From Bacilli bacterium (GTDB lineage Bacteria; Bacillota_I; Bacilli_A; RFN20; CAG-288): a stretch of 7,261 nucleotides of DNA. Positions 1 through 5,834 of this stretch are shown one piece after another; position 1 is the first letter of the stretch; every line of letters starts with the position of its first letter. The position numbers were made by a program, and so were the translations under genes. The notes below the pieces were generated by a model. The model did no database searches, was not told where the DNA came from, and was given only the letters and a program-made list of their open reading frames with translations. The DNA lies in NCBI GenBank assembly GCA_900769965.1, contig CAAGIQ010000097.1:1-7261 (forward strand), written 5' to 3'.

Positions 1-804
1 ACCTTCTACATCAACTAGGACTGGAAGATCTAAGAACATCTTAGTCTTCTCGTCTTGATATGGTTCCATTGAGCTTAGAACGCGTTTCAAGAAGTCCTTA
101 AGATAATTTCTTCTTAATATATCTAAAGTACCATCCATCTCATCGTAGACATCAGCGGCAGCCATCGCAAGCCAACCTACAGATCTTAACCAGATGTTTG
201 GAGATTTACCATCTTCTTTTGACGCCCATTGCATCGACTTAGTTTCGTCGTAGCAGTGGTAATAAAGTTTCTTATCTACGTCGTAGTTAAACTCATCGAC
301 GTTTTTAAACTGATGGATGATATCATCTTTCATCTTACTCGATTGATGCTCGTTAGCGATAAGAGTATAGAAAGGTTCTCCCATGTATAATCCGTCGAGC
401 CAGATTTGATATGGATATCTCTTCTTATGCCAGAAGGAACCAGATAAGGTACGAGGTTGAACCTCTAATTGAGATGCGAGAAGTTCGATAGCTTTCTCAT
501 ATTTTTCCTCGTGATGGATCTTGTTAACTAAGTATAGCGCAGTTCCTGCTTGCAAGTTATCGATATTGCATTCATCGACCGTATAACCGATTAAAGAGCC
601 ATCTTCGCCGATGTTCTTATCGAAATAGTTTATGCAGAAATCTAGATAGTACTTATCTTTTGTAGCCATGTATAAATCGTAAGCTCCAAGCAATACTACT
701 CCATCTTCATAACACCATACTTTAGAAGCTTTATAATGTTCGAAGCTTGCTAGATAACCTTTGATAAACTCGTCGATCTTTTGTCTTTTTTGATCTGAAA
801 TCAC
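1..804 (-). CDS. GH105 (YteR/YesR-like) unsaturated rhamnogalacturonyl/uronyl hydrolase: C-terminal part of the fusion, or separately started at GTG 804
   Basis: This segment encodes a nearly whole GH105 (alpha/alpha)6-barrel enzyme: 268 residues are visible of about 340-370 usual, the rest lying beyond the edge. GH105 enzymes hydrate the enol bond of the unsaturated uronic acid left by polysaccharide lyases and release 4-deoxy-5-keto-uronate, typically in the cytoplasm. Numbered from the GTG, the residues that match the YteR active site as I recall it all sit at a constant offset of six: D82 (D88), W135 (W141), D137 (D143, in WLDGLYMGEPF), H183 (H189, in LYYHCYDE), W205, R207 and W211 (in WLRSVGW). 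No signal peptide is present. The GTG has its own SD, AAAGGAGG, eight bases upstream. The domain is in frame with the preceding MATE sequence, so it may be made as a fusion, alone, or both. Rhamnogalacturonan is the likeliest substrate given the CE12 neighbour; other unsaturated uronides are possible. Confidence 0.85.
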   Translation of the reverse strand, partial: MISDQKRQKIDEFIKGYLASFEHYKASKVWCYEDGVVLLGAYDLYMATKDKYYLDFCINYFDKNIGEDGSLIGYTVDECNIDNLQAGTALYLVNKIHHEEKYEKAIELLASQLEVQPRTLSGSFWHKKRYPYQIWLDGLYMGEPFYTLIANEHQSSKMKDDIIHQFKNVDEFNYDVDKKLYYHCYDETKSMQWASKEDGKSPNIWLRSVGWLAMAAADVYDEMDGTLDILRRNYLKDFLKRVLSSMEPYQDEKTKMFLDLPVLVDVEG

Positions 805-2235
805 TCTGTTTTCCTCCTTTATATGCTCTTTCTTTTTAATTCTATGAATTATCGCTATAGCTACAATAATTGCAACAATACCGATACATATATTTGAAAA
901 TCCCATCGCGATACCAACTGATTTATAACCTAAGTCCGTATAGTTTTGAAGTATCCATAAGGATGGAATCCTAAATAGAAATACTCTAGCGATGTTGATA
1001 ATCATCGATAAGCGGGTATAACCAAAGCCATATAAGAGGCCTAGAACCGCCGAATTGATTCCTAGGGTGATGATACCCATCTTCTCGTAGAAGAAGATTT
1101 CAGAAATCATGTTTGCAAAGTCTTGATCGATAACCCCATTTGCATCTCTAGCGAAAAGGTTAACTATCGCTACGTTAACTTGGGGAATGGAGATTATCAA
1201 AACTCCGATAACTGCTAGAACTAAGTTTATAGTTAAAGCGTAGTAGAAAGTCTTGATAGCTCTTTTAAAATTTCCGTTACCAAGATTTTGACTTATTATC
1301 GATGAAGAAGAATCCTCTATTGAGCCTAGCCCATTAGTGACCATTCCACCGATGTTATTGGAGATTCCTAGAGCTCCAACAACTGTTTGACCATAGTTTT
1401 TAGCCATGGAATTAATCGAAACCTTACCGAAAGAAAAGATGAATTTACCTAAGAATATCGGAAAGGAAATAAACGTAATTTTTTTACTCGACTTCTTTGA
1501 AAAGTCGATGTTTTTAAATGAGAAATGGAAGATGTAATTTCTCATCGACAACCTAATTATGACGAATATAGTTAACAAGAGATTTGCTATCAATGTCGCA
1601 AGAGCAACATAGGTCATATCATTAACTTTGATAATGTAGACAAACAAGGAAGTTAAGCCGACTTTTATTAGCATCACTACGATGTTAAGCACAGTTATCA
1701 TCACGGTTGAACCTTTAGCTTTCTCAACGCCCATAAACACCGAGTTAAACATCGTTAAGCAAGCGGAGATAATCGAGATGATGAAGTAGTAGATACCGAT
1801 ATCTATCAAGGAATCAAGAACACCCATCATCCTCAACAAAGGTCGAGCTAGAGGAATGACTATCAAACAAGTTAATATTCCGATAATTGCAGTCCAAGCA
1901 AAGACTGTCGAAGCGTAAGATTTGGCTTTATTATAGTTGTTCTTCCCTATCTCGCGCGCGATTATAATAGATCCACCAGCTGATAAACCTCCACCTATTG
2001 CGGAAACCATGTTCTTAACTTGGCTTAAAGAAGCGGAAGCGGAAACAGCAGCTGATGAAATCGATGCGCACATGAAATTATCGATTACATCGTTAACATA
2101 ATTAAGTATCGAATAAAGGAATAACGGCAACGAGATAACGATGATTACCTTCCACAAATTGCCGTTTAAAATGAAATCACGTCTCCTTAGTTCCTTTGAT
2201 GAAACATTAGAAGACGCGTTCAAAGAAGAAGACAT
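1..2235 (-). CDS. MATE-family transporter fused in frame to a GH105 unsaturated uronyl hydrolase (3' end cut by window edge)
   Basis: The minus-strand frame from ATG at 2235 stays open to position 1 (745 codons). I read every triplet and found no TAA, TAG or TGA; the nearest in-frame stop upstream is TGA at 2251-2253. Residues 1-477 form a MATE (MOP superfamily) transporter of normal length: about 12 hydrophobic helices in two related halves, with the family-like stretches GGGLSAGGSIIIAREIG near residue 90 and SSIISQNLGNGNFKRA in the second half. The last helix ends in HRIKKKEH, a positive patch that places the C-terminus in the cytoplasm. Residues 478-745 are a GH105 domain, described separately. 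MATE proteins normally export drugs or metabolites using Na+ or H+ gradients; the substrate here is unknown. The ATG shares one base with the stop of the upstream ATPase gene (TAATG) and has only a weak SD (GAGA), so translation is probably coupled. Domain calls are secure; whether the product is one polypeptide is less certain. Confidence 0.8.
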   Translation of the reverse strand, partial: MSSSLNASSNVSSKELRRRDFILNGNLWKVIIVISLPLFLYSILNYVNDVIDNFMCASISSAAVSASASLSQVKNMVSAIGGGLSAGGSIIIAREIGKNNYNKAKSYASTVFAWTAIIGILTCLIVIPLARPLLRMMGVLDSLIDIGIYYFIISIISACLTMFNSVFMGVEKAKGSTVMITVLNIVVMLIKVGLTSLFVYIIKVNDMTYVALATLIANLLLTIFVIIRLSMRNYIFHFSFKNIDFSKKSSKKITFISFPIFLGKFIFSFGKVSINSMAKNYGQTVVGALGISNNIGGMVTNGLGSIEDSSSSIISQNLGNGNFKRAIKTFYYALTINLVLAVIGVLIISIPQVNVAIVNLFARDANGVIDQDFANMISEIFFYEKMGIITLGINSAVLGLLYGFGYTRLSMIINIARVFLFRIPSLWILQNYTDLGYKSVGIAMGFSNICIGIVAIIVAIAIIHRIKKKEHIKEENRVISDQKRQKIDEFIKGYLASFEHYKASKVWCYEDGVVLLGAYDLYMATKDKYYLDFCINYFDKNIGEDGSLIGYTVDECNIDNLQAGTALYLVNKIHHEEKYEKAIELLASQLEVQPRTLSGSFWHKKRYPYQIWLDGLYMGEPFYTLIANEHQSSKMKDDIIHQFKNVDEFNYDVDKKLYYHCYDETKSMQWASKEDGKSPNIWLRSVGWLAMAAADVYDEMDGTLDILRRNYLKDFLKRVLSSMEPYQDEKTKMFLDLPVLVDVEG
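813..820 (-). promoter_or_regulatory. Strong internal ribosome binding site for GTG at 804
   Basis: The minus strand reads AAAGGAGG, an almost perfect anti-16S match, followed by eight bases and then GTG. It lies inside the open MATE-GH105 frame, exactly between the end of the transporter part and the start of the hydrolase domain. It supports independent translation of the hydrolase, whether or not the fusion is also made. Confidence 0.75.
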
Positions 2236-3326
2236 TAGATTATCAAGTTCTCAGTCTCGGAATCGAATAAACGAATATCTTCCTTGTTAACATAGAAGTT
2301 AACTTCGCTATCGATCTTAAAATCGTGCTCTGGATCTGATTTAGCAACAGCCTTAGATTTACCGAGGTTAATATAGACGTTAACGATATCGCCTAACATC
2401 TCGCTAACTTCGACAACGCCATGCATTTTAACGAAGTCCTTTTCGTCTTCAACTGACCATTGGACATGCTCAGGACGATAAGCTAAAGTGATGTTCTTAT
2501 TTTCAACTAAGGCTAATTCTTCCTTAGTATAGAATTTTGCTAAATCGATATCGTAATAACCATCTTCGCTAACAAAGTGCGAAGAAGCTACTTTACCCTT
2601 AACGAAATTCATTGGTGGGTCACCGATAAATCCAGCGACAAACAAATTCTGTGGTCTAAAGTAAAGTTCTTTTGGTGTACCGACTTGTTGAATAACACCT
2701 TTAGACATGACGACGATTCTATCAGCCATGGTCATAGCTTCAATCTGATCGTGGGTAACATAGATTGTGGTAGCTCCAACTTTTCTATGAATCTTAATGA
2801 GCTCAGAACGCATAGAAACTCTTTGTTTAGCATCGAGATTTGAAAGTGGTTCGTCCATCAAGAAGATCTTAGCGTGACGGATGATAGCTCTACCTAAAGC
2901 AACTCTCTGTCTTTGGCCACCGGAAAGATTTCTTGGTTTTCTATCGAGGTAGTCGTTTAAACCTAAAATATTCGCAGTTTCGTGAACTCTCTTATCGATA
3001 ACATCTTCATCGAAGCCAGCAAGTTCAAGACCGAAAGCCATGTTCTCATAAACGGTTAAGTGTGGGTAAAGAGCGTAGGATTGGAAAACCATGGCAATAC
3101 CTCTAGCTTTTGGAGGTAGATCGTTAACAACTTTGCCATCGATTTCAAGGACACCTTTAGTAATGTTTTCAAGACCGGCAATCATACGTAAAGTAGTCGA
3201 TTTTCCACAGCCCGAAGAACCGACGAAGACGATAAATTCTTTATCTTCAATCTTGAGGTTAAAATCGGTAACTGCTTGGAAACCATTGTCGTAAATCTTG
3301 TCAACATGTTTTAATTCAAGAGACAT
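2235..3326 (-). CDS. MsmX/UgpC/MalK-type ATP-binding protein of a carbohydrate ABC importer
   Basis: This complete 363-residue ATPase of the CUT1 sugar-importer class energises oligosaccharide uptake at the inner face of the membrane. It has Walker A GSSGCGKST (36-44), Q-loop Q82, signature LSGGQ (134-138), Walker B ending at D158 with catalytic E159, D-loop SNLD (162-165) and H-loop H192. A C-terminal OB/TOBE-like regulatory domain covers roughly residues 235-355. Length is normal for MsmX/UgpC. The start at 3326 is fixed by AAGGAGG at 3334-3340. No permease or solute-binding protein gene lies in the window, so it is probably a shared ATPase serving importers encoded elsewhere, as MsmX does in Bacillus subtilis. 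It has its own probable promoter and is coupled by a TAATG overlap to the MATE-GH105 gene. The neighbouring kdgK, CE12 and GH105 genes suggest pectic oligosaccharide import; the exact substrate is not shown by the sequence. Confidence 0.93.
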   Translation of the reverse strand: MSLELKHVDKIYDNGFQAVTDFNLKIEDKEFIVFVGSSGCGKSTTLRMIAGLENITKGVLEIDGKVVNDLPPKARGIAMVFQSYALYPHLTVYENMAFGLELAGFDEDVIDKRVHETANILGLNDYLDRKPRNLSGGQRQRVALGRAIIRHAKIFLMDEPLSNLDAKQRVSMRSELIKIHRKVGATTIYVTHDQIEAMTMADRIVVMSKGVIQQVGTPKELYFRPQNLFVAGFIGDPPMNFVKGKVASSHFVSEDGYYDIDLAKFYTKEELALVENKNITLAYRPEHVQWSVEDEKDFVKMHGVVEVSEMLGDIVNVYINLGKSKAVAKSDPEHDFKIDSEVNFYVNKEDIRLFDSETENLII

Positions 3327-3333
3327 AAAAATT

Positions 3334-3340
3334 CCTCCTT
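3334..3340 (-). promoter_or_regulatory. Ribosome binding site of the sugar ATPase gene
   Basis: AAGGAGG on the minus strand, seven bases before ATG 3326. It fixes the start of the ATPase. Confidence 0.8.
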
Positions 3341-3359
3341 TTTATCTATTAAATTGTAT

Positions 3360-3365
3360 ATTATA
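3360..3365 (-). promoter_or_regulatory. Probable -10 box of a promoter for the ATPase and MATE-GH105 unit
   Basis: TATAAT on the minus strand, 34 bases upstream of the ATPase start, in the 75-bp gap after the CE12 gene. No good TTGACA-like -35 lies 16-18 bases upstream (AATGCA at 17), and there is no TGn extension, so the promoter may need an activator. The surroundings are very AT-rich, so a chance match is possible. Confidence 0.45.
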
Positions 3366-3385
3366 TTCTATTTCTTTAATTATGC

Positions 3386-3407
3386 ATTTAGCACAATGTA
3401 GCTAAAT
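3386..3407. repeat. Perfect 7-bp palindrome with 8-base spacer (possible operator)
   Basis: The arms ATTTAGC (3386-3392) and GCTAAAT (3401-3407) are exact inverted copies. The element overlaps the stop codon of the CE12 gene and lies about 20 bases upstream of the putative -10 box of the ATPase gene, where an operator or activator site could lie. On the minus strand it is not followed by a T run, so it is a poor intrinsic terminator. Its role is inference. Confidence 0.35.
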
Positions 3408-4073
3408 AAATAAGTCATTTAGACAGCTGTTTTCTTTTAAGTAATCTATTACTAAAGAGCAAATTAACATCGCTCCTTCATAGGTTAAATGCGTGTGATC
3501 ATCTTTGCCTTCTAAATAGTTTTTGTAGCGTCCTTTATCAAATGACATGATATATCTTCTATTAAACTCAAAATCGTTAACTTTATAAGCGTTAAAAGAC
3601 AGGTCTGATAGAGGAACAAAAATGACGTTCTCCTCTCTAGCTAATTCTTCCATAGCTAAAGGATAATCTCCATGCGTTTTAGTTAACTTACCTTCGACAT
3701 AGTTCATCCTCGCTACCGAAGACAACAAGATAGGAGTTCCCTTTCTCTTTCTAACTTCGTTTATAAAGTATCTCAAGTTGTCTTTATAGGTAGTAAATGG
3801 ATCGGTATGCCTTTTAACATCATCTTTTTCATCGTTATGTCCAAAGGAGATAAACACGTAGCTAGACTCGTTAACTTCCTTTATAAGTTTGTCGAACAAG
3901 CCCTCATCGATAAACGATTTAGTCGATCTTCCGTTTTCCGCAAAATCTAGTACTTTTACTTCTTTTTCTTCCTTTAAGAATCTATCGATAACCTGAAACC
4001 AACCTGTTTGAGGATAGATATCAGCTTTGTTAAAGTGCATGATAGAATCGCCAGCACCGATAAGTTTAATCAT
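3402..4073 (-). CDS. SGNH-fold rhamnogalacturonan acetylesterase-like hydrolase (CE12-like)
   Basis: This 223-residue esterase removes acetyl groups from carbohydrate, probably from imported rhamnogalacturonan fragments. Block I is GAGDS with nucleophile S10, followed by YPQTGWFQ, typical of the CE12 type. Block II is NGRSTKSF (G48), block III GHND (N80), and block V DHTH with catalytic D192 and H195. The stretch SVARMNY and the later THGDYPLAMEELA match the CE12 region where other members have a similar HGxYxxA pattern. There is no signal peptide, so it should act in the cytoplasm. The ATG overlaps the stop of the kinase gene as ATGA and has an SD, AGAGGTG (4079-4085), five bases upstream. 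Co-translation with kdgK fits a role in the same pectin/uronate route. Other acetylated sugars remain possible substrates. Confidence 0.85.
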   Translation of the reverse strand: MIKLIGAGDSIMHFNKADIYPQTGWFQVIDRFLKEEKEVKVLDFAENGRSTKSFIDEGLFDKLIKEVNESSYVFISFGHNDEKDDVKRHTDPFTTYKDNLRYFINEVRKRKGTPILLSSVARMNYVEGKLTKTHGDYPLAMEELAREENVIFVPLSDLSFNAYKVNDFEFNRRYIMSFDKGRYKNYLEGKDDHTHLTYEGAMLICSLVIDYLKENSCLNDLFI

Positions 4074-5089
4074 CGTTTCACCTCTACTCTTCCTAAGTTA
4101 GTCATGTAATCTAAGATGTCCTCCTCTTTAAAGATTGAGACATCTCCAAAAATCGTCTGTTTCAATATCGAATTAACTATACCAAACTTCGCTGCGAATA
4201 AAGGATTGCTATAGTCTTTTAATAAAGCGTGAATAACTCCTGCCGCAAACGCATCACCGGCGCCGATTCTATCTAGTATTTGGAATTCAATCTCATCGGT
4301 TTCAACTCTTTCTTCTTTCGAATAGACATAAGCTCTCATAGAATTATCAGTCGAAGAAAAGATCTTTCTAGTCTTTCCAAATACATAATCTAAATCGTAA
4401 GTCTCAATGGCTTTTTTAAACAAAGCATCCTCATCTAACGACTTATCTAGACTTAAAATCTCAGTTAAATCATAAGGTGAAGCGAACAAAGTATCGACAT
4501 ATGGCATAACTAAAGGATAGTACTGTTTAGCCTCTTCAATAGTCCAAAGTTTCGAACGATAGTTGAAGTCAAAACTCACCTTTACCCCATATTTCTTAGC
4601 TTCTTTTAAAGCTCTTAAAGCGACATTTCTAGTCTTTGCTGAGAGCGCGAGAGTAATACCTGAAAGGTGGAACCACGTCGCATCTTTAAATATAGCTTCC
4701 CAATCGAATTCGCTTATCTCCATTCTTGTCGCCGCAGAGTGCTTTCTGTTGTAAATGACTTTACCTGGTCTTCCTCCAAAACCAGATTCGAGGAAGTATA
4801 TACCCATAGTAGAACTTCCTCTAACGACGTAATCGACGTTAACTCCGTGTCCTTTTAGATGTCTTAAAGCCCCATCTCCTAACTCGTTTGGAGGTAGTTT
4901 TGTTAAGAAGTAGCAGTTGTGACCAAAATGAGACAAAGAAACCGCAACGTTAGCTTCCCCACCGCCATAATTAGCTAAGAAATTATTAGCTCTTTCAATC
5001 TTCGAGTAGTCCGGAGGAGTTAACCTAAGCATAATTTCTCCCATAGTTACAACTTTATCACATATTTTTTTAACATTACTTTTTTTCAT
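4070..5089 (-). CDS. kdgK: 2-keto-3-deoxygluconate kinase (PfkB/ribokinase family)
   Basis: The enzyme phosphorylates 2-keto-3-deoxygluconate to KDPG, the step before aldol cleavage in uronate and pectin breakdown. The 339-residue product carries PfkB signature 1, YGGGEANVAVSLSHFG (41-56), the substrate-region YNRKHSAA (113-120), and SFDFNYRSKLW (172-182), which fits KdgK better than fructokinase. Signature 2 is DRIGAGDAFAAG, with catalytic D279. I start it at ATG 5089 because GAGGG (5098-5102) lies eight bases upstream. The longer frame reaches ATG 5155, but that adds 22 residues unlike the family, begins just after the upstream terminator, and lies upstream of the probable -10 box. ATG 5095, two codons earlier, is too close to the SD. 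The stop overlaps the CE12 start (ATGA). The first codons contain two A7 tracts. Some KdgK-like PfkB kinases use other sugars, so specificity is moderately sure. Confidence 0.88.
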   Translation of the reverse strand: MKKSNVKKICDKVVTMGEIMLRLTPPDYSKIERANNFLANYGGGEANVAVSLSHFGHNCYFLTKLPPNELGDGALRHLKGHGVNVDYVVRGSSTMGIYFLESGFGGRPGKVIYNRKHSAATRMEISEFDWEAIFKDATWFHLSGITLALSAKTRNVALRALKEAKKYGVKVSFDFNYRSKLWTIEEAKQYYPLVMPYVDTLFASPYDLTEILSLDKSLDEDALFKKAIETYDLDYVFGKTRKIFSSTDNSMRAYVYSKEERVETDEIEFQILDRIGAGDAFAAGVIHALLKDYSNPLFAAKFGIVNSILKQTIFGDVSIFKEEDILDYMTNLGRVEVKR

Positions 5090-5097
5090 TTTCATAA

Positions 5098-5102
5098 CCC
5101 TC
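5098..5102 (-). promoter_or_regulatory. Ribosome binding site deciding the kdgK start
   Basis: GAGGG on the minus strand, eight bases before ATG 5089. It favours the 339-residue kinase over the 361-residue version from ATG 5155, which has no comparable site. Confidence 0.6.
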
Positions 5103-5109
5103 GTTACAT

Positions 5110-5143
5110 CTAGATTATATTTTTCGCAATATCTATTTTCTAG
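5110..5143. repeat. Imperfect inverted repeat over the kdgK promoter (possible operator)
   Basis: The arms CTAGATTATA (5110-5119) and TATTTTCTAG (5134-5143) are inverted copies matching at 8 of 10 positions, with a 14-base spacer. One arm contains the TATAAT box and the other falls where the -35 box would be. This would suit a dimeric repressor, but AT-rich DNA gives such matches by chance. Confidence 0.3.
5114..5119 (-). promoter_or_regulatory. Probable -10 box of the kdgK promoter
   Basis: TATAAT on the minus strand, 24 bases before ATG 5089 and just downstream of the terminator of the previous operon. The -35 region is weak (TAGAAA at a 17-base spacing). A start of transcription near 5107 would leave a short leader holding the GAGGG site. 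Confidence 0.5.
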
Positions 5144-5154
5144 TGAAATATGCA

Positions 5155-5186
5155 CAAAAGAAAATAAGTGGTTTTACCCACTTATT
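5155..5186 (-). terminator. Intrinsic terminator after the metallophosphoesterase gene
   Basis: The arms AATAAGTGG (5163-5171) and CCACTTATT (5178-5186) pair perfectly over nine bases around a six-base loop. On the minus strand the hairpin is followed by TTCTTTTG, giving the T-rich tail. The stop codon TAA (5185-5187) overlaps the first arm. It separates the iron block from the uronate block. Read on the plus strand the tail is weaker, and no plus-strand gene is present. Confidence 0.8.
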
Positions 5187-5631
5187 ATAGAGTCATAAAT
5201 TTATATGTTACTTCGCCTTTTTCAATTTCTATTAAAAGGTAAGAAAGGTAGTAGCTATCTCTTGGTCTAGTAAAGCTTCCAGGGTTAAAAACAAAGGTGT
5301 TATCAACTTTTCTAAAGCTTCTTACATGAGTATGACCATATAGATATATATCAGCGTTTAGAGATCTAATATAATTATCATCTTTGAAGCGGTAGTTATG
5401 ACCATGTTCCATAACGATTCTAAAGCCATCTAAGTTTATTTCTCTTCTTAAAGGCCAGGAAGAATAGTAATCGTTATTACCTTTAACCCCAACAAAGACA
5501 GATGGAAGAAGATTTTCATCTACTTCGTAATCCCCTAGATGAAGGTATAGATCTTGATCTTGATGTTTCAAATAGAGATTTCTTAAATTGATTACATCTC
5601 CGTGACTATCCGCTACTACTAATATTTTCAT
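5185..5631 (-). CDS. Small YfcE/YsnB-like metallophosphoesterase
   Basis: This complete 148-residue calcineurin-like phosphoesterase is of normal length for the MJ0936/YfcE group. The metal-binding motifs are in order: DSH (D8, H10), LGD (D34), GNND (N52-D54), EHGH (H76) and GHTH (H100, H102), followed by NPGS (116-119), which is also usual. Such proteins are two-metal phosphodiesterases in the cytoplasm, and their natural substrates are mostly unknown. The start ATG overlaps the stop of the preceding small gene as ATGA, with only a weak AAGAAG purine stretch upstream, so coupled translation is likely. It is the last gene before the terminator. Nothing visible ties its chemistry to iron uptake beyond its position in the operon. 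Confidence 0.9.
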   Translation of the reverse strand: MKILVVADSHGDVINLRNLYLKHQDQDLYLHLGDYEVDENLLPSVFVGVKGNNDYYSSWPLRREINLDGFRIVMEHGHNYRFKDDNYIRSLNADIYLYGHTHVRSFRKVDNTFVFNPGSFTRPRDSYYLSYLLIEIEKGEVTYKFMTL

Positions 5632-5834
5632 CTTCTTTTCTTCTTAGAGTTATAATAGTCCTTTTTTAATCTATGAGCAACTTTGTCTTTTCCTAGAGGG
5701 CAACAAGTACACTTTCTCCCCTCTTTTTTAGCCTTCTTTGATGCTCTAACCTGAAGAAATATAATTAGAGAAACAATAAGTATTACTATTAATAAAACGA
5801 TAACATCTACATAATTCATAATGTGAATAACCAT
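5628..5834 (-). CDS. Small single-helix Cys-containing membrane protein, FeoB-associated type
   Basis: This short protein of up to 68 residues has one hydrophobic helix (roughly residues 9-27), then a Lys/Arg-rich stretch and the cysteine cluster RKCTCCPLG, and a basic tail. A single helix followed by clustered Cys, encoded directly after feoB, is the layout of FeoB-associated Cys-rich membrane proteins; their role is thought to be support of Fe2+ transport, but this is not well defined. The cluster is CxCC rather than a longer spaced CxxC series, so it is a divergent member. Two starts are possible: ATG 5834, with AGGA eight bases upstream, or ATG 5819, which gives an ATGA overlap with the feoB stop and a product of 63 residues that resembles the family better. 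I give the longer form. The stop overlaps the metallophosphoesterase start. Confidence 0.75.
   Translation of the reverse strand: MVIHIMNYVDVIVLLIVILIVSLIIFLQVRASKKAKKEGRKCTCCPLGKDKVAHRLKKDYYNSKKKRR

Noticed and set aside
802..2235. A non-coding stretch or decayed gene at the left of the window
   Set aside because: Triplet-by-triplet reading shows an open frame with intact domains. It lacks a closing stop only because the gene runs off the window edge.
2577..3294. Plus-strand open frames at 2577-2843 and 3091-3294
   Set aside because: They lie wholly antisense to the well-conserved ATPase gene, have no SD or recognisable domain, and look like shadows of its codons.
3386..3407. Palindrome as an intrinsic terminator of the CE12 gene
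   Set aside because: The stem is short and AT-rich, and no T run follows it on the minus strand.
4563..4858. Plus-strand open frames at 4563-4754 and 4667-4858
   Set aside because: They are antisense to kdgK, overlap each other and show no domain features.
5090..5155. Longer kdgK starting at ATG 5155
   Set aside because: It would begin right after the upstream terminator and before the probable -10 box, has no SD, and adds 22 residues not seen in the family. GAGGG before ATG 5089 is a better choice.
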